Below are positions 54,956 through 63,948 of a DNA stretch of 64,000 bases, piece by piece. The DNA comes from Caulobacter ginsengisoli (GTDB lineage Bacteria; Pseudomonadota; Alphaproteobacteria; Caulobacterales; Caulobacteraceae): the NCBI RefSeq assembly GCF_030814835.1, contig NZ_JAUSVS010000001.1, positions 501,001 through 565,000 on the forward strand. Direction: 5' to 3'. Both the position numbers and the translations under genes were made by a program. The notes beneath the pieces are model-generated. The model ran no database searches, was not told where the DNA came from, and was given only the letters and a program-made list of their open reading frames with translations. The stretch's first letter is position 1, and the number at the start of each line of letters is the position of its first letter.

Positions 54956-56416
54956 TTAGCCCTTCAACGCCCCGATCCAGGCCACCCCGTCGATGCTCGG
55001 GAAGAACAGGTAGGCGCTGCCCTTGGTCTGCACGAAGCTGCTCAGCGTGAACCGGGTGTCGCGGTCCTTCGGGCCGGTGGGCGCGCTGTGGTCGTAGGGC
55101 GCGGTGTGCTGGCCGGGCGGGACCGGGTCGTCGGGGATGTTGGTCCCCATGATCGGGTCGGCGAGGTCGAAGGTGGGGCCAAAGCCGCTGGGGCTGTTCA
55201 GCCAGTTCGCCATCAGGAACTCGAACTGCTGGCGCAGGCTGGCGCCGACGAAGAGGCCCATCAGGCCGCGCTCGCCGGTGTTCCGGTTTTCGGCGTTGTA
55301 GGGCAGCTGATAGGCGATGGCCCGGCGCAGGATGCGGTGCATGTGGGCAAAGCCGCTGACATGGGGGCTGCTGCGCGGGTTGCCGCGGCGGGTGTGGGCG
55401 CCCATCGGACAGACCTCGCCGCGGTCGGGCGCCGTGCGCTGGCCGCCGGGGCCGAAGGGGTCGTAGCTGAAATCGTTGAGCCGCTGGGGCGGCAGGTCAG
55501 GGGGCAGCTTGTCGCCCTGGACGGGGAAGACGGCGAGCGGGGTGCCGTTGGGCCAGCGACCCAGCAGCTTGGCCTTCAGCGACGCCTTCTGGATTTCGGG
55601 CCTGGTGATGCCGAACGCCGCCCCGAAATCGGGGGCCAGGGCCTCGATCTGGCGTTCGAAGCCGTCGACGTCCTGCTTGAGGATGCGGAACGCCGCATAG
55701 GTCCCGTATTGGCCCAGGGCTGGAGGCGAGGGCACGCTGAGGCTCTCGAACCCGCCCCCGGGCCGGGCCGTCCCCAGCAGGAAGCCGCCCGGATCGGCCT
55801 GGCGCTGGCCGCCGTCGGGTTCGCGGGCGAAGGGGCTGCCGGCGATGGTGGGCTGGGCGATGCCGTCCTGGTAGCCGAAATAGACCTTGCCGTTCTCCAG
55901 TTCCTGGCTGTCGAAGACCCGGCTCATGTCCAGCTTGCCAAAGCCGGCTGCGAAACGGGCGGCCAGGTCCGCCGTCGCCGAGGTGAGCGCCTGTTCGGTG
56001 AGGGCGTAGAGGACCAGCATCACGTCGAAATGCTGGTCGTCGATCCGCCAATGGCTGGGGTCGCTCTGGCCGACATCGCCGATCCTGGCGGCGCTGGCGG
56101 CGGCCCCGTGCACGAACGGCGCGCAGTTCAGGTCGCGCTGAAAGCTCATCAGGCTCTGCTTGGGCACGCCCAGCGCGTTCAGACCCCGCCAGGTGAAGCC
56201 GACATTGAGGCAGGTGGCCGGTTTGACGGTCCAGGGCGCTGCCGAGGTGATGGCCGGCCCATCGGGCCCGGGCCGGGCGAGGTCGGCCAGGAAGCGGCAG
56301 GCCTTGGCGCGGTCCTTCACCGTCAGGGCGAAGTAGCGCACGAAGGTCTGGCGATAGCCGCGCAGGATGAAGCCCTGGATGCGATCCAGCGGCCAGTCGG
56401 TCTGGACGACGCTCAT
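54956..56416 (-). CDS. Dyp-type peroxidase family protein
   Basis: 486 aa heme peroxidase. FGYQDGIAQPTI supplies the GxxDG motif (Gly181-Gly185), with the catalytic Asp. MGAHTRRGNPRSSPH holds the proximal heme His and the conserved Arg (~residue 345). No Tat or Sec signal is seen. Oxidises aromatic substrates with H2O2; natural substrate unknown. Longer than classic DyPs (~310-350 aa). Overlaps its upstream partner (ATGA). Confidence 0.87.
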   Translation of the reverse strand: MSVVQTDWPLDRIQGFILRGYRQTFVRYFALTVKDRAKACRFLADLARPGPDGPAITSAAPWTVKPATCLNVGFTWRGLNALGVPKQSLMSFQRDLNCAPFVHGAAASAARIGDVGQSDPSHWRIDDQHFDVMLVLYALTEQALTSATADLAARFAAGFGKLDMSRVFDSQELENGKVYFGYQDGIAQPTIAGSPFAREPDGGQRQADPGGFLLGTARPGGGFESLSVPSPPALGQYGTYAAFRILKQDVDGFERQIEALAPDFGAAFGITRPEIQKASLKAKLLGRWPNGTPLAVFPVQGDKLPPDLPPQRLNDFSYDPFGPGGQRTAPDRGEVCPMGAHTRRGNPRSSPHVSGFAHMHRILRRAIAYQLPYNAENRNTGERGLMGLFVGASLRQQFEFLMANWLNSPSGFGPTFDLADPIMGTNIPDDPVPPGQHTAPYDHSAPTGPKDRDTRFTLSSFVQTKGSAYLFFPSIDGVAWIGALKG

Positions 56417-56892
56417 TTGCGCGCCTTTTTGAGCTGGGCGGCCGAGGGCGGCGGCGGCTTCTGCATGGCGCCCTGGATCTGGTCGACCGTGTAGGGATAG
56501 GCCCGGAAGAAGGCCCCGAAATAGCTCGTGCCGCCCTTGGTCAGGTCGCGCTCCAGCAGGTACTGGGTGAAGGCGGGGATGTTGTTCTGGATCGGCTTGA
56601 GCTCGCCCATGCCGACGAAGAGGTCGGCGGCGGCGTTGAAGCCATCGGGCAGGGCGTTCACCAGGTCGCCGATATAGTCCTCGAAGGACTCGTCATAGAC
56701 GGTGGAGAGCAGCGCCGTCTGCCTGCCGTCGGCGCCGACCGGGGGGAAGACCACCCAGGCATAGTGGAGAATATTGACGGCCCCATCCGATGGCGGGCTG
56801 AAGGCGGCGGCGAGGGCCGTGGCGGCCTTGGCCTGGTCTGCAGGCTTCACCAGCTCGAGCACGAGCGACAGACCGTTGGGTCTTTGCGGCAT
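56413..56892 (-). CDS. partner protein of the DyP peroxidase
   Basis: 159 aa. ILHYAWVVFPPVGADGRQTA and LLSTVYDESFEDYIGDLVNA resemble the pattern HFARW..F......LLFxxxYDGxFexYIxDF of domains that accompany or are fused to heme peroxidases of this group. No catalytic motif is visible. The ATG at 56892 is preferred over GTG 56898 for its GGGGG site. It overlaps the DyP gene by 4 nt. FliN-like gene 51 nt upstream. Confidence 0.7.
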   Translation of the reverse strand: MPQRPNGLSLVLELVKPADQAKAATALAAAFSPPSDGAVNILHYAWVVFPPVGADGRQTALLSTVYDESFEDYIGDLVNALPDGFNAAADLFVGMGELKPIQNNIPAFTQYLLERDLTKGGTSYFGAFFRAYPYTVDQIQGAMQKPPPPSAAQLKKARK

Positions 56893-56943
56893 GATCACCC
56901 CCGAGATCGATCCCGGAAGGATTACAGGTCGTGGGTCTGTTGG

Positions 56944-57195
56944 CTAGGAGCCGCCGGCCATGAAGTCGTAGACGTCGGCCGCTCGCGTCACGGCGATGGA
57001 AATCCGGTCATCGCTGATCTGGATTTCGCCACGGGCGACGGGGTGGTTGTTGGCCAGGATCCACACTTCGTCGGTGGTCTTGGCGTCGAGCGGAATCACC
57101 GCGCCGCGGCCCATGCGCAGCAGCTGCTGCATGGGCAGGGTTGAGCGGCCGAGCACGACGGAAATCTCGACATTGACCGAATTGACCTGGCTCAC
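56944..57195 (-). CDS. stand-alone FliN/SPOA-domain protein
   Basis: 83 aa. [40 protein letters not shown] and [19 protein letters not shown] cover one complete SPOA fold. It lacks the N-terminal extension of most FliN proteins and no flagellar gene lies near. GTG at 57195 has a GAGGGG site; other starts give 97 aa. A role in the motor switch or a type III-like assembly is possible. Confidence 0.85.
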   Translation of the reverse strand: MSQVNSVNVEISVVLGRSTLPMQQLLRMGRGAVIPLDAKTTDEVWILANNHPVARGEIQISDDRISIAVTRAADVYDFMAGGS

Positions 57196-57246
57196 GAAAC
57201 GCTCACCCCTCGCGCCGACGCGCCTGAGAGACCACATTGGGCCGAC

Positions 57247-57969
57247 ATGCTTGACCGCTCGTTAAATCTTCAGGCCCCGGGGCCGCTATTCGGTCGTGAT
57301 GACGACCATGCCGCAGGCTGGGCGGTGTCGGCCGGATTGGTCGACTATCCCGCCGCCGTGGCCGCCATGGAGGCCCGCGCCGCCGCCATAGCCGAGGGAC
57401 GGGCAGGGGAGCTGGTCTGGCTGCTGGAGCACCCGCCGCTCTACACCGCAGGGGTCTCGGCCAAGGCCGGCGACCTGCTGGCCCCGGACCGCTTTCCGGT
57501 GTTCGAAACCGGGCGGGGCGGACAGCATACCTATCACGGGCCGGGCCAGCGGGTGGCCTATGTCATGCTGGACCTGACCCGCCGCCGCCGCGACGTGCGG
57601 GCCTTCGTGGCGGCGCTGGAGGCCTGGGTGATCGAGGCTCTGGGGGCCTTCAATATCGTGGGCGAGATCAAGCCTGGCCGGGTCGGGGTCTGGGTCGAGC
57701 GCAAGGGCCCCGGCTGGTTCCGCGAGGACAAGATCGCCGCCATCGGGGTCAAGCTACGCCGCTGGGTCAGCTTCCATGGCGTCAGCCTGAACGTCGAGCC
57801 GGACCTGGAGCATTTCAGCGGCATCGTCCCCTGCGGCATCACCGAGCATGGGGTGACCAGCCTGGTCGACCTGGGCCTGCCGGTGACCATGGACGAGGCC
57901 GACGCGGCGCTGCGGGCGGGGTTCGAGCGGGTGTTCGGGACGACGGAGGCGGCCGCCCCGCCGATTTGA
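57247..57969 (+). CDS. lipB: octanoyltransferase LipB
   Basis: 240 aa. Transfers octanoyl from ACP to lipoyl domains. [20 protein letters not shown] binds the acyl chain; [20 protein letters not shown] has the catalytic Lys, [15 protein letters not shown] the catalytic Cys. Divergent from the FliN gene (51-bp spacer). Confidence 0.95.
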   Translation: MLDRSLNLQAPGPLFGRDDDHAAGWAVSAGLVDYPAAVAAMEARAAAIAEGRAGELVWLLEHPPLYTAGVSAKAGDLLAPDRFPVFETGRGGQHTYHGPGQRVAYVMLDLTRRRRDVRAFVAALEAWVIEALGAFNIVGEIKPGRVGVWVERKGPGWFREDKIAAIGVKLRRWVSFHGVSLNVEPDLEHFSGIVPCGITEHGVTSLVDLGLPVTMDEADAALRAGFERVFGTTEAAAPPI

Positions 57970-57972
57970 GGG

Positions 57973-58329
57973 CTATGGCCCTTTCTGGCAGGCCTTCCAG
58001 GCCTGGTAGGCGGACCGCTCGCTGGAGCGGGTCACGGCCGAATCCCAGGTGAAGAAGGAATAGGGCTCGGTCGGTCCCTCGTTGACCCACAGGGCGCCGG
58101 TGGCCTTGGTCAGCATGAAGGCCACGTCGTCGCCGCCGCCCATATGGGCGTTGCCGCAGACATCGCCGTTGGCCGCGACCTTGACCTTGCTGAACATGGT
58201 CTTGTCGGGAGATTTCAGATGCTGCTTGACCACAGCCAGACCTTCGGCGGCCTCGGGTGGGGGAGGGGCGGCGATCGCGGCGGTGGCGGTCAGGGCCAGG
58301 CCGACGGCGATCAGGGGGATAAGGCGCAT
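57973..58329 (-). CDS. secreted hypothetical protein
   Basis: 118 aa with a signal peptide (PLIAVGLALTATAAIAAPPP). Mature part: VVKQHLKSPDKTMFSKVKVA, DVCGNAHMGGGDDVAFMLTK, and a second Cys in KACQKGP; one disulfide is likely. The pattern SPDxxxFxxVxxxxxGxVCGxVNxxN is common in small periplasmic alphaproteobacterial proteins of unknown role. Convergent with lipB, 3 nt away. Confidence 0.75.
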   Translation of the reverse strand: MRLIPLIAVGLALTATAAIAAPPPPEAAEGLAVVKQHLKSPDKTMFSKVKVAANGDVCGNAHMGGGDDVAFMLTKATGALWVNEGPTEPYSFFTWDSAVTRSSERSAYQAWKACQKGP

Positions 58330-58352
58330 CTCAAAACTCTCCGCAACTCACG

Positions 58353-58754
58353 CTAAGCCTGGACGGTGCGGCCGGGATTGGGACCGAAACGATTGGCGCC
58401 CTGCTCGCCGCTGAGCAAGCCGAGCTCCACTACCGCCCAGACCACCACCAGCAGGAACAGCACCCGATAGTCGTGCGGCACCGGCCAGACGGCGATCAGG
58501 GCCAGCAGCACCACCGCCGCCAGCCAGCCCGAACGGCCGCGGTCGTGCAGGCGCTTCGACAGCAGGCAGGCGCCGCTGTAGACCAGCACCGGATAGACGA
58601 TCCAACCGGTCAGCCAGTGCGGGATCGAGGGCACGGTCAGCTCATAGAGCGCCGCCGAGCCGATCAGCGCCGCCGCCGCGATGACGAAGGGCGTGCGCGA
58701 CAGCCTGCCGGTCGAGGAGAAGAACAGTTCCGCCCAGTTGATCTGGCCCTGCAT
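58353..58754 (-). CDS. DUF805 family membrane protein, paralog 1
   Basis: 133 aa, four helices. FFSSTGRLSRTPFVIAAAAL, SKRLHDRGRSGWLAAVVLLA are the DUF805 marks (GRLSRxxF, KRLHDxxxSGW). Function unknown. Forms a minus-strand pair with the next DUF805 protein, separated by 55 nt. Confidence 0.88.
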   Translation of the reverse strand: MQGQINWAELFFSSTGRLSRTPFVIAAAALIGSAALYELTVPSIPHWLTGWIVYPVLVYSGACLLSKRLHDRGRSGWLAAVVLLALIAVWPVPHDYRVLFLLVVVWAVVELGLLSGEQGANRFGPNPGRTVQA

Positions 58755-58809
58755 GGCCGCGCCGGTCTCCGAATCGTCCGCGCGCCGAGCGGCGGGACGT
58801 GCAGCGGTT

Positions 58810-59208
58810 TTAGGCGAGGGCGGGGCTTTGCGAAAGCCTCACAGGCGTGACCAACGGTCCCGGCGCCAGGCCCGGTCCGCCCAGCAGGTTCATCACCAGC
58901 CAGATCTGACCCAGGATCGGCGGGAAGGCGAACAGCAGCATCCAGCCCGACAGATTGCGGTCGTGGCAGCGCTTGACCGTGGTCGCCAGGGAAATCCAGG
59001 CCAGGGCGATGACGAACATCGTGAAGGTCAGGGCGACCACGATCATGATCGGCGGCGTGACCCCGGTCATGTGCTCATCGCCCGCCCCGCTGGCGACGAT
59101 GAACAGGAAGGCGAAGAAATAGGCGACGGTGAACAGGGTAAGCTGGGTCAGCACGAACCGCCGCCGGCCAACCCGTCCGTCGAAACTGAAGAGTTCGGTA
59201 TAGGTCAT
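58810..59208 (-). CDS. DUF805 family membrane protein, paralog 2
   Basis: 132 aa. YTELFSFDGRVGRRRFVLTQ and TTVKRCHDRNLSGWMLLFAF give the DUF805 pattern; KRCHD replaces KRLHD. ATG at 59208 has TGGGGCGGG upstream. Diverged from paralog 1. Lies between pccA and lipB regions. Confidence 0.87.
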   Translation of the reverse strand: MTYTELFSFDGRVGRRRFVLTQLTLFTVAYFFAFLFIVASGAGDEHMTGVTPPIMIVVALTFTMFVIALAWISLATTVKRCHDRNLSGWMLLFAFPPILGQIWLVMNLLGGPGLAPGPLVTPVRLSQSPALA

Positions 59209-59274
59209 CGACCCGCCCCACATTGCCTGTGGGGTTAACGCGGAACTTTCGGATTGGATGCGGTCGCCGACGCG

Positions 59275-61252
59275 CTAGGCGAACTCGACCAGCACCTCGT
59301 CGGCCGCGACGCTGTCGCCGCCCTTGGCGTTGACGGTCTTCACCACCCCCTCGCGCTCGGCGCGGATGATGTTCTGCATCTTCATCGCCTCGATGACGCA
59401 GACCGTCTCGCCCTCGCGCACGGTCTGGCCGACCTCGACATCCATGGTCACCACCAGGCCGGGCATCGGCGAGATGATGGTCTTGGAGGTGTCGGGCTTG
59501 GGCTTGGGCGGCAGCTTGTGGTGCAGCTCGGCCGAGCGGGTGGTCAGGACCAGCACCTTGGAGGTCGAGGCGCGGTGGCGGATGGTGAAGCCTTCGGGCG
59601 CCGGGGCGACATTCACCGTGAAGGCCGTGCCATTCAGGCGACCGCGGAACTGGGCCTTGCCCGGGCGCCAGGCGATGTCGGTCAGGGTCAGGCTGCGAGC
59701 TTCGTCGGTGAGGTCGATGCTCAGGCCCTGGCCGGCGTCGCGCGCCTCGACCCGGCGTTCGGCCGTGCCGACGAACACCACCCAGTCATCGCGCAACAGG
59801 CCGGCGGCCCGGCGGGTCATGATCCGGTGCATGGCGACGCCCGCCGCGGTCATCGCGTCCAGCTGGAAGGCCGTGCGCGGCGTGCTCTCGAAGCCGTCGG
59901 GGAATTCGTCCTTGATGTAGTTGGTCGACAGGGCCCCGGTGCGGAACCGCTCCTGGTCCATCACGGCCGCCAGGAAGGGCACGTTGTGGCCAAGGCCCTC
60001 GATGTGGAAGTCCTCCAGCGCCCGGCCCATGCCGTCCACCGCCGCCAGCCGGGTCGGCGACCAGGTGCAGAGCTTGGCGATCATCGGATCGTAGAACATC
60101 GAGATCTCGTCGCCCTCCCGCACCCCGGTGTCGTTGCGGACGCGGTAGCCCTCATGATCGCCCTCGGCCGGCGGCTCGTAGCGGACGAGGCGGCCGATGG
60201 AGGGCAGGAACTTGCGGTAGGGATCCTCGGCGTAGATGCGGCTCTCGATGGCCCAGCCGTTGATCTTCAGATCGGCCTGGGAAAAGGCCAGCTTCTCGCC
60301 CCAGGCCGAACGGATCATCTGCTCGACCAGGTCGAGGCCGGTGATCAGTTCGGTCACTGGATGCTCGACCTGCAGGCGGGTGTTCATCTCCAGGAAGAAG
60401 AAGCTCTTGTCCTGGCCGGCCACGAACTCGACCGTGCCGGCGCTGTCGTAGTTCACGGCCTTGGCGAGCGCCACGGCCTGGGCGCCCATGGCCGCGCGGG
60501 TCGTCTCGTCGAGCAGCGGGGAGGGGGCCTCCTCGATGACCTTCTGGTTGCGGCGCTGGATCGAGCATTCGCGCTCGAACAGGTGGACGACGTTGCCGTG
60601 CTTGTCGCCCAGCACCTGGATCTCGATATGGCGCGGGCTGACGATGAACTTCTCGATGAAGATGCGGTCGTCGCCGAACGCGCCCTTGGCCTCGGCCTTG
60701 ACGGCCGGGAAGCCCTCCTCGACGTCCTTGCGGTCCCAGGCGACCCGGATGCCCTTGCCGCCGCCGCCGGCCGACGCCTTGATCATCACCGGATAGCCGA
60801 TCTCCTCGGAGATCTTCACGGCATGGGCGGTGTCGTCGATCTCGCCGATATGGCCGGGGACGCAGGAGACACCGGCCTTCTGGGCGAACTTCTTGGACTC
60901 GATCTTGTCGCCCATGGCCTCGATGGCCCAGGGGTTGGGGCCGATGAAGACGATGCCCTCGTCGGCGCAGCGCTGGGCGAACTCGGCCTTTTCGGAGAGG
61001 AAGCCGAAGCCCGGATGGACGGCCTCGGCGCCGGTCGACTTGCAGGCGGCGATGATCTTGTCGGCGTCCAGGTAGGACTGGTTGGCGGGGGGGCGGGCCG
61101 ATGAAGACAGTCTCGTCGGCCATCTCCACGGCCAGGCTGTCGGCGTCGGCTTCGGAGTAGACGACGACGGTCTTGATCCCCAGGCGGCGGCAGGTCTTGA
61201 TGACCCGGACGGCGATCTCGCCGCGGTTGGCGATCAGAATCTTCGAAAACAT
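59275..61252 (-). pseudogene. pccA: propionyl-CoA carboxylase alpha subunit (biotin carboxylase/BCCP), frameshifted
   Basis: From the ATG at 61252 ([19 protein letters not shown]) the frame runs to ETVFIGPPP and then breaks; with one C removed from the C7 run (G7 at 61087-61093 on the plus strand) it continues [55 protein letters not shown] and on to the stop: 658 aa, the length of PccA. The ATP-grasp signature ([13 protein letters not shown]), [14 protein letters not shown] and the biotin site VIEAMKMQNI are intact. The rest of the gene shows no decay, which points to a sequencing or assembly error, or a very recent or phase-variable mutation. As written the gene is broken after ~55 codons. 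Confidence 0.9.
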
Positions 61253-61375
61253 CGTCTCGTCAGGCCCCTGGCGTGGCAAAGCTCACCGTCCGGTTAGACG
61301 CCCCCGAAGGGGTTTGCAACGTCACGCCACGTCAGTTGCTTCCCGAACAGCGAGCGGCCACCTACATTGCAGACC

Positions 61376-61837
61376 ATGACCGACACTGCCCATTTCGACC
61401 TGACCCCGCCCAGCGAGGCCGAACGCGCCCGCCTGGAAGCCGATCTCAACCCCGAAGAGCGCGAAGTCCTGCTGCGCCACGGCACCGAGGCCCCGTTCTG
61501 CGGCGGCCTGCTGGGCGAGAAGCGGCCGGGCGTCTACTGCTGCCGGCTGTGCGGCCTGCCGCTGTTCCGCTCGCGCACCAAGTTCGAAAGCGGCACCGGC
61601 TGGCCCAGCTTCTATGAGCCCTACGCCGAGAGCCACGTGGTCGGCATCCGCGATGTCAGCCACGGCATGGTGAGGATCGAAACCCGCTGCGCCCGCTGCG
61701 ACAGCCACCAGGGGCACGTCTTCCCGGACGGCCCCCCGCCGACCCGCCTGCGATACTGCATCAACTCGGTGTCGCTGCAGTTCGTCGGCGAGGAAGAGCC
61801 GCTGCCCGACCCGCTGGGCCGGGGCGACCACCTCTAG
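61376..61837 (+). CDS. msrB: peptide-methionine (R)-S-oxide reductase MsrB
   Basis: 153 aa. Zinc pairs CRLCG and [21 protein letters not shown], and the catalytic Cys in [14 protein letters not shown]. It reduces methionine R-sulfoxide. Substrate loop [14 protein letters not shown] is typical. Convergent with the amidase gene (overlap 4 nt at stops). Confidence 0.97.
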   Translation: MTDTAHFDLTPPSEAERARLEADLNPEEREVLLRHGTEAPFCGGLLGEKRPGVYCCRLCGLPLFRSRTKFESGTGWPSFYEPYAESHVVGIRDVSHGMVRIETRCARCDSHQGHVFPDGPPPTRLRYCINSVSLQFVGEEEPLPDPLGRGDHL

Positions 61838-62859
61838 AGCCGGCTTTTCAGGTCGGCGCGGAACTCGGCCATCGTCATCACCTGGTCGGGATCGGCAAGG
61901 GCGCCGCCGGGATCGTTCTTGCGAGTCGGCGCCACCTCGTCATGGCCCAGCACCCGGTCGAGGCTGAAGCTCGAAAAGCGCTTGGCCAGGTAGAGGGCGA
62001 TGTTGGTCAGGGTCTCACGCTGGGCATGGCTGTAGGGCAGATACCAGCCGTCGTGGATATTGCCGCCCGAGGCCCGGCGGACCTGGTCGGACGTGTACCA
62101 TTCGTCCGTGGCCGAGCGGCGGGTCGCGCGGCCCTTGCTGTCGAGGACCGGGTTCTTGTCCTTGTCGACCACCACGTTGAACCAGGGACAGAACACCCCC
62201 GGATCGGCCGTCGCGAACAGCTTGCCCGGGTTGTTCATCTCGAAGCCGACATAGAATTGCGAGACACCCGTGCGCTGGGTCACCGGGCACAGGCTGGGCC
62301 CGGCGTGATAGCCCCAGTCACCCCAGTCGAAGCCCTCCGGCAGCCAGACCCGGCCGGTCCGGCTGATGATGCCATAGTGGAAGCCGTTGTCCTGCCCGCC
62401 GCGGAGGGTGTCGAGCGAGCGGGAATCGGAGTTCTCGGCGCCGTTGCCGGCCGCCCGGATGCGGTAGGCGTCAAAGTGCACGATCATGCCTTCCAGCCCG
62501 TTGGGACGCTTGCCCTGCACCTTGTGACGGATGCCGGTCGCCGTTTCGAAGTTCGGCGGCGAATAGTCGCCAAGCTCGGCGCGCGAGGGCCGATCGCCAT
62601 CGGCGTCGGCGTCGGGGTCGGGGCCGGCCACGAAATTGTCGCAGGCGCCGGCCCAGACGAACTCATTGCCGCCCAGGGCGTACCAGAGGGCGACGCCCTG
62701 GACGTTCTGGCCGTTGGCCTGGCCGATCACCCCAAAGCGCTGGCCCGCTTCGATCTGGCGGGTGCGGGGCGAGGCCGAGGAGGGCGCATCGCGCCGGACG
62801 TTGAGTTTCAGGCGGGCGGTGACCGCCCCGGCCGATCCGGTGATCGTGACCATGCTCAT
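61834..62859 (-). CDS. N-acetylmuramoyl-L-alanine amidase (Amidase_2 type) with SH3-like N-terminus
   Basis: 341 aa. Residues ~1-75 ([36 protein letters not shown]) fit a bacterial SH3-like domain. Amidase domain: [14 protein letters not shown] with the first zinc His, [28 protein letters not shown] and [19 protein letters not shown] with the last His and K-x-DPG. No signal peptide, so export needs another route. Overlaps the membrane protein gene upstream (ATGA). Confidence 0.8.
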   Translation of the reverse strand: MSMVTITGSAGAVTARLKLNVRRDAPSSASPRTRQIEAGQRFGVIGQANGQNVQGVALWYALGGNEFVWAGACDNFVAGPDPDADADGDRPSRAELGDYSPPNFETATGIRHKVQGKRPNGLEGMIVHFDAYRIRAAGNGAENSDSRSLDTLRGGQDNGFHYGIISRTGRVWLPEGFDWGDWGYHAGPSLCPVTQRTGVSQFYVGFEMNNPGKLFATADPGVFCPWFNVVVDKDKNPVLDSKGRATRRSATDEWYTSDQVRRASGGNIHDGWYLPYSHAQRETLTNIALYLAKRFSSFSLDRVLGHDEVAPTRKNDPGGALADPDQVMTMAEFRADLKSRL

Positions 62860-63722
62860 CCAGCTCCATCGGTGGGGGCCGCCGGAGTGGCGGCGGGGGA
62901 GGGCAGAGCCTTGGCCGCCAGATAGCCGACGTGGCTGATGCCCATCAGCCAGATGAACCGCTCGCTCAGCGGCGGCAGGGTGGCGGTGAAGGTGGGCTCG
63001 CCGGCGGCCGGCGCATGCAAGGGCCCAAGATGGCCCGCGTAGAAGAACGACCATAGCGCCGCGGCGTAGACGCCCAGCAGCAGCAGGGTGATCAGAAACT
63101 GCTGGATCTTGCTGAGATCGGCCGTGGCCGCATCGCCCACCTGTTCGCCGCGGAACATGTCCATCCATTGGGCGTCGGACGCGCTGGACCAGCCCACGAT
63201 CGAACCGGAGACGACCGCTTGGCCGTCGCTGCGCCCCGTGGCGGCGGCGACATCGTCGGCGGCGGCCTGTCCGGCGGCATCCCCGGATGGGGCGTCCGAC
63301 GGCGACTTCAGGGTCAGCAGGGCCGGCGAAGCCACCAGGGTGCCGGCCGAAATGCCCATCGCCGCCAGCAGCTCGGCGGGCAGGTCGATGTTCAGGGGGT
63401 CCTTCACGCCCAAGCGGATCAGGGCGGCGACCAGGGTGACCAGCGCGGAGATGACGATCACCGTCCAGCCGGCCGCCTGGAACCGGGACAGGCTGACCCG
63501 GTTGCGGGAATCGATGAACAGCCCGGCGGGCCGTCCGCGAATGGCGATGCTGGCCAAGGCCATGAACAGCATGACCAGGCCCACGGTCTTGATCCAGGCC
63601 CAGGCGATCTCGGGCCCGCTCGGATTGAAGCGCATCCAGTTGACCCAGACTATCGCCGCCAGCACCGCCAGCCCAAGCGCTCCGCAGGTCGCCACGCGCC
63701 TCTGGTATCGTTTCTTGTCCAT
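62856..63722 (-). CDS. membrane protein coupled to the amidase
   Basis: 288 aa. About five hydrophobic helices: CGALGLAVLAAIVWVNWM, TVGLVMLFMALASIAI, AAGWTVIVISALVTLVAALI, QQFLITLLLLGVYAAALWSF and FIWLMGISHVGYLAAKAL. GLFIDSRNRVSLSRFQAAGW recalls a widespread membrane family with ..IDxRNRxSLSRxQ..xWT, whose function is unknown. A ~65-residue soluble loop (SPSDAPSGDAAGQAAADDVA..) separates helices 3 and 4. ATG at 63722 has GGGGAGGG. Confidence 0.75.
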   Translation of the reverse strand: MDKKRYQRRVATCGALGLAVLAAIVWVNWMRFNPSGPEIAWAWIKTVGLVMLFMALASIAIRGRPAGLFIDSRNRVSLSRFQAAGWTVIVISALVTLVAALIRLGVKDPLNIDLPAELLAAMGISAGTLVASPALLTLKSPSDAPSGDAAGQAAADDVAAATGRSDGQAVVSGSIVGWSSASDAQWMDMFRGEQVGDAATADLSKIQQFLITLLLLGVYAAALWSFFYAGHLGPLHAPAAGEPTFTATLPPLSERFIWLMGISHVGYLAAKALPSPAATPAAPTDGAG

Positions 63723-63810
63723 CACGCCCTCCCCGGACAGCGTCCTCTGATTGAAATGCCTTGGTGACGTTATCAGAGATCGCATCCTAGGCCAGTGGCG
63801 CGGGCCGCGG

Positions 63811-63826
63811 CGTGATCGGGATCACG
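63811..63826. promoter_or_regulatory. FNR/CRP-like palindrome upstream of the membrane protein-amidase operon
   Basis: CGTGATC-GG-GATCACG is a perfect 16-bp palindrome, 89 nt before the operon start. Its core TGATCGGGATCA fits the TTGAT-N4-ATCAA type of FNR/FixK box except for the outer bases. The 226-bp gap also has TATATT at 63886-63891 as a possible -10 for tRNA-Leu. Confidence 0.4.
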
Positions 63827-63948
63827 GACCCCCCGATCGCCGGGCGTATCCGCCGCCGCCGAGAATGGCCGTCGCACCGGCCGTCTCTATATTTACTGAG
63901 CCCTTCCCATCGCCCATTCATTTTGCTACCCCCCGCGCCTCACCACGA

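Noticed and set aside
60152..61279. A separate 375-aa gene on the minus strand
   Set aside because: Only its first ~55 residues are real; beyond the C7 run it is an out-of-frame reading of pccA.
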